Positions 6,055 through 7,300 of a stretch of 7,300 nt of DNA are shown here, piece by piece (the first letter of the stretch is position 1; each line of letters begins with the position of its first letter). The stretch spans positions 1-7,300 of the forward strand of contig DATFWK010000173.1 in the NCBI GenBank assembly GCA_035259345.1, read 5' to 3'. The DNA is from DATFWK01 sp035259345 (GTDB taxonomy: Bacteria > Actinomycetota > Thermoleophilia > Miltoncostaeales > Miltoncostaeaceae). The position numbers were made by a program, and so were the translations under genes. A model generated the notes under the pieces. It was not told where the DNA came from, did no database searches, and was given only the letters and a program-made list of their open reading frames with translations.

Positions 6055-7300
6055 TGCCGAACGACGGCGGGGGAGCGCCGGCGCCGCGCGCGCCGGCGCT
6101 GGCCCTGACCGGGCTGGCCAAGAGCTTCGGGGGCGCGCGAGCGCTCGCAGGCGTGGACCTCACGGTGATGGCCGGCGAGGTCCACGGGCTCCTGGGCGAG
6201 AACGGCTCCGGGAAGTCGACCCTCATCAAGGTGCTCGCGGGCTTCCACGAGCCGGACGCCGGCGAGCTCGAGGTCCGCGGGGTGCCGGAGCGGCTGCCGC
6301 TCGCGCCGGGGCGCTTCCGCGACCTCGGGCTCTCCTTTGTCCACCAGGACCTGGGGCTCGTGCTCTCGCTCTCTGTCGCCGAGAACCTCTTCGTCGGGAA
6401 GCTCGCCTCGCCCCGGAACCGCTTCGTGATCTCGTGGCGGCGCGAGCGCGCCCGCGCACGCGAGACGTTCGCCCGCTACGGCGTCAGCATCGATCCCGGG
6501 GCGCGGGTGGGCGACCTGCGCCCGGTCGACCGCGCACTGCTCGCGATCGTCCGGGCCGTCGAGGAGCTGCGGGAGCAGCATGAGTCGACCGCCCTGCTGG
6601 TGCTCGACGAGCCGACCGTGTTCCTGCCGCGCAGCGGGGTCGAGCAGCTCTTCGCGCTCATCCGCGAGATCGTCGCCGGCGGCTCCAGCGTGCTGTTCGT
6701 CTCCCACGACCTCGACGAGGTGCACGCGATCACGGACCGGGTGACCGTCCTTCGCGACGGCCGCGTCGCCGGCACCATGGTCACCGCCGCGGCGAGCGAG
6801 GGCGACCTGGTCGAGCTCATCATCGGGCGCCGGCTCGCCGCGTTCAGCGCGGAGCACCGTGACATGACCGCGCGCACCCCCGACGTGCGAGTCGAGGGCC
6901 TCAGTGGGGGCGGCCTGCGGGACATCGACCTCGGCCTCCACCGCGGTGAGGTCGTCGGCCTCACGGGGCTCCTCGGATCGGGGTTCGACGAGATCCCGTA
7001 TCTCCTCTACGGGGCGCGGCCGGCCCGGGCCGGCACGCTCACCTTCGGAGGGCGCTCGGTCGACCTGCCCTCCACCTCGCCGGGCAGGTCCCTCGCAGCA
7101 GGGATGGTCCTCATCCCGGCCGACCGGCAGCGCGACGGCGCCGTCCAGGGGCTCCCGGTCGTCGACAACACGACCCTGCCGGCCCTCGACGGCTACTTCA
7201 GCGGGCTCGTGCTGCACCGCCAGCGGATGGTGCGCGAGTCGCGCCAGCTGCTCGGCACCTTCGACGTGCGGCCCAACCAGCCGCGCATGCCATACGGCTC
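6054..7300 (+). CDS. RbsA-like tandem-NBD ABC transporter ATP-binding protein (3' truncated)
   Basis: Cytoplasmic ATPase of the CUT2/RbsA-type importer served by the preceding binding protein. The frame is open from GTG 6054 (TAGTG overlap with the previous stop) to the window end: 415 residues of about 500. GTG 6054 is chosen because it is the only start upstream of the first strand, ALALTGLAKSFGG; later in-frame starts would cut the fold. NBD1: Walker A GENGSGKST (48-56), Q-loop VHQD (96-99), Walker B LLVLDEPT (181-188), H-loop SHD (217-219). Its signature position reads LRPVD (155-159) instead of LSGGQ or the LSVAQ of RbsA, and the D-loop region reads VFLP. NBD2 starts near residue 278; its Walker A position is GLLGSGFDE (305-313), lacking Lys-Ser/Thr, as is normal for RbsA. 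The window stops at MPYGS, just where NBD2's own signature motif should follow. The first 16 residues are a Pro/Ala/Gly-rich leader. No clear Shine-Dalgarno is seen, so translation is probably coupled. Confidence 0.93.
   Translation, partial: MPNDGGGAPAPRAPALALTGLAKSFGGARALAGVDLTVMAGEVHGLLGENGSGKSTLIKVLAGFHEPDAGELEVRGVPERLPLAPGRFRDLGLSFVHQDLGLVLSLSVAENLFVGKLASPRNRFVISWRRERARARETFARYGVSIDPGARVGDLRPVDRALLAIVRAVEELREQHESTALLVLDEPTVFLPRSGVEQLFALIREIVAGGSSVLFVSHDLDEVHAITDRVTVLRDGRVAGTMVTAAASEGDLVELIIGRRLAAFSAEHRDMTARTPDVRVEGLSGGGLRDIDLGLHRGEVVGLTGLLGSGFDEIPYLLYGARPARAGTLTFGGRSVDLPSTSPGRSLAAGMVLIPADRQRDGAVQGLPVVDNTTLPALDGYFSGLVLHRQRMVRESRQLLGTFDVRPNQPRMPYG
6074..6100 (+). repeat. Perfect 11-bp hairpin in the first codons of the ATPase gene
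   Basis: AGCGCCGGCGC (6074-6084) and GCGCCGGCGCT (6090-6100) are exact reverse complements around a 5-base loop, CGCGC. The hairpin begins 19 bases after the binding-protein stop and lies within codons 7-16 of the ATPase, encoding part of its Pro/Ala leader. There is no T-run after it. In other binding-protein operons, stem-loops just after the receptor gene protect its mRNA or limit downstream expression; a similar role here is inferred. The palindrome itself is certain. Confidence 0.6.

Noticed and set aside
6051..7217. A 388-codon antisense open frame across the ABC ATPase.
   Set aside because: The sense strand encodes an unmistakable ATPase with Walker A, Walker B and H-loop motifs. The antisense product has no recognisable motif.
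1..7300. tRNA or other RNA genes, CRISPR repeats, insertion sequences, attachment sites.
   Set aside because: Read through both strands; no clover-leaf, regularly spaced repeat, transposase motif or terminal inverted repeat was seen. Coding density is about 98%, leaving little room.

Overview
This window is a compact, high-GC stretch of bacterial DNA (by eye about 70% G+C, with strong G/C preference at third codon positions). All five real genes lie on the + strand. High GC, GTG starts, 1-4 base gene overlaps and the style of the substrate-binding protein and of the fused ABC ATPase suggest an actinobacterium, perhaps of the Thermoleophilia/Solirubrobacterales type. That placement is inference from sequence style, not a search result.

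Layout. (1) Positions 1-1019 hold the C-terminal four fifths of an M20-family, two-metal amidohydrolase of the N-carbamoyl-amino-acid hydrolase / allantoate amidohydrolase group; its N-terminus lies outside the window. (2) A short spacer (1020-1070) carries a strong GC hairpin and a possible -10 element. (3) Positions 1071-3119 encode a complete HyuA-type subunit (ATP-dependent hydantoinase/oxoprolinase A). (4) Positions 3116-4825 encode the HyuB-type subunit; its GTG start overlaps the hyuA stop. (5) A 90-base spacer (4826-4914) contains a sigma70-like promoter inside a TTGACCC inverted repeat, then a good Shine-Dalgarno. (6) Positions 4915-6054 encode an exported sugar-type (type 1 fold) ABC substrate-binding protein. 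(7) Positions 6054-7300 encode the first 415 residues of an RbsA-like, tandem-NBD ABC ATPase that runs off the window; a permease gene would be expected after it.

How the genes may work together. HyuA and HyuB form one complex that uses ATP to open a cyclic amide (hydantoin, N-methylhydantoin, 5-oxoproline or a lactam). If the substrate is a hydantoin, the product is an N-carbamoyl amino acid, which the upstream M20 hydrolase could cleave to the amino acid, CO2 and ammonia. The downstream importer would then be the uptake arm. This is a coherent nitrogen-scavenging catabolic module, but the substrate cannot be read from sequence alone. The transporter has its own promoter, so it may be regulated separately.

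There is no RNA gene, mobile element, CRISPR array or frameshift that I can support, and no gene-free stretch longer than 90 bases. The points most worth a second look are the pairing of HyuAB with a CUT2/RbsA-like importer, the paired decay of the second ATP site in the ATPase, the hairpin at the start of the ATPase gene, and the promoter set inside an inverted repeat.
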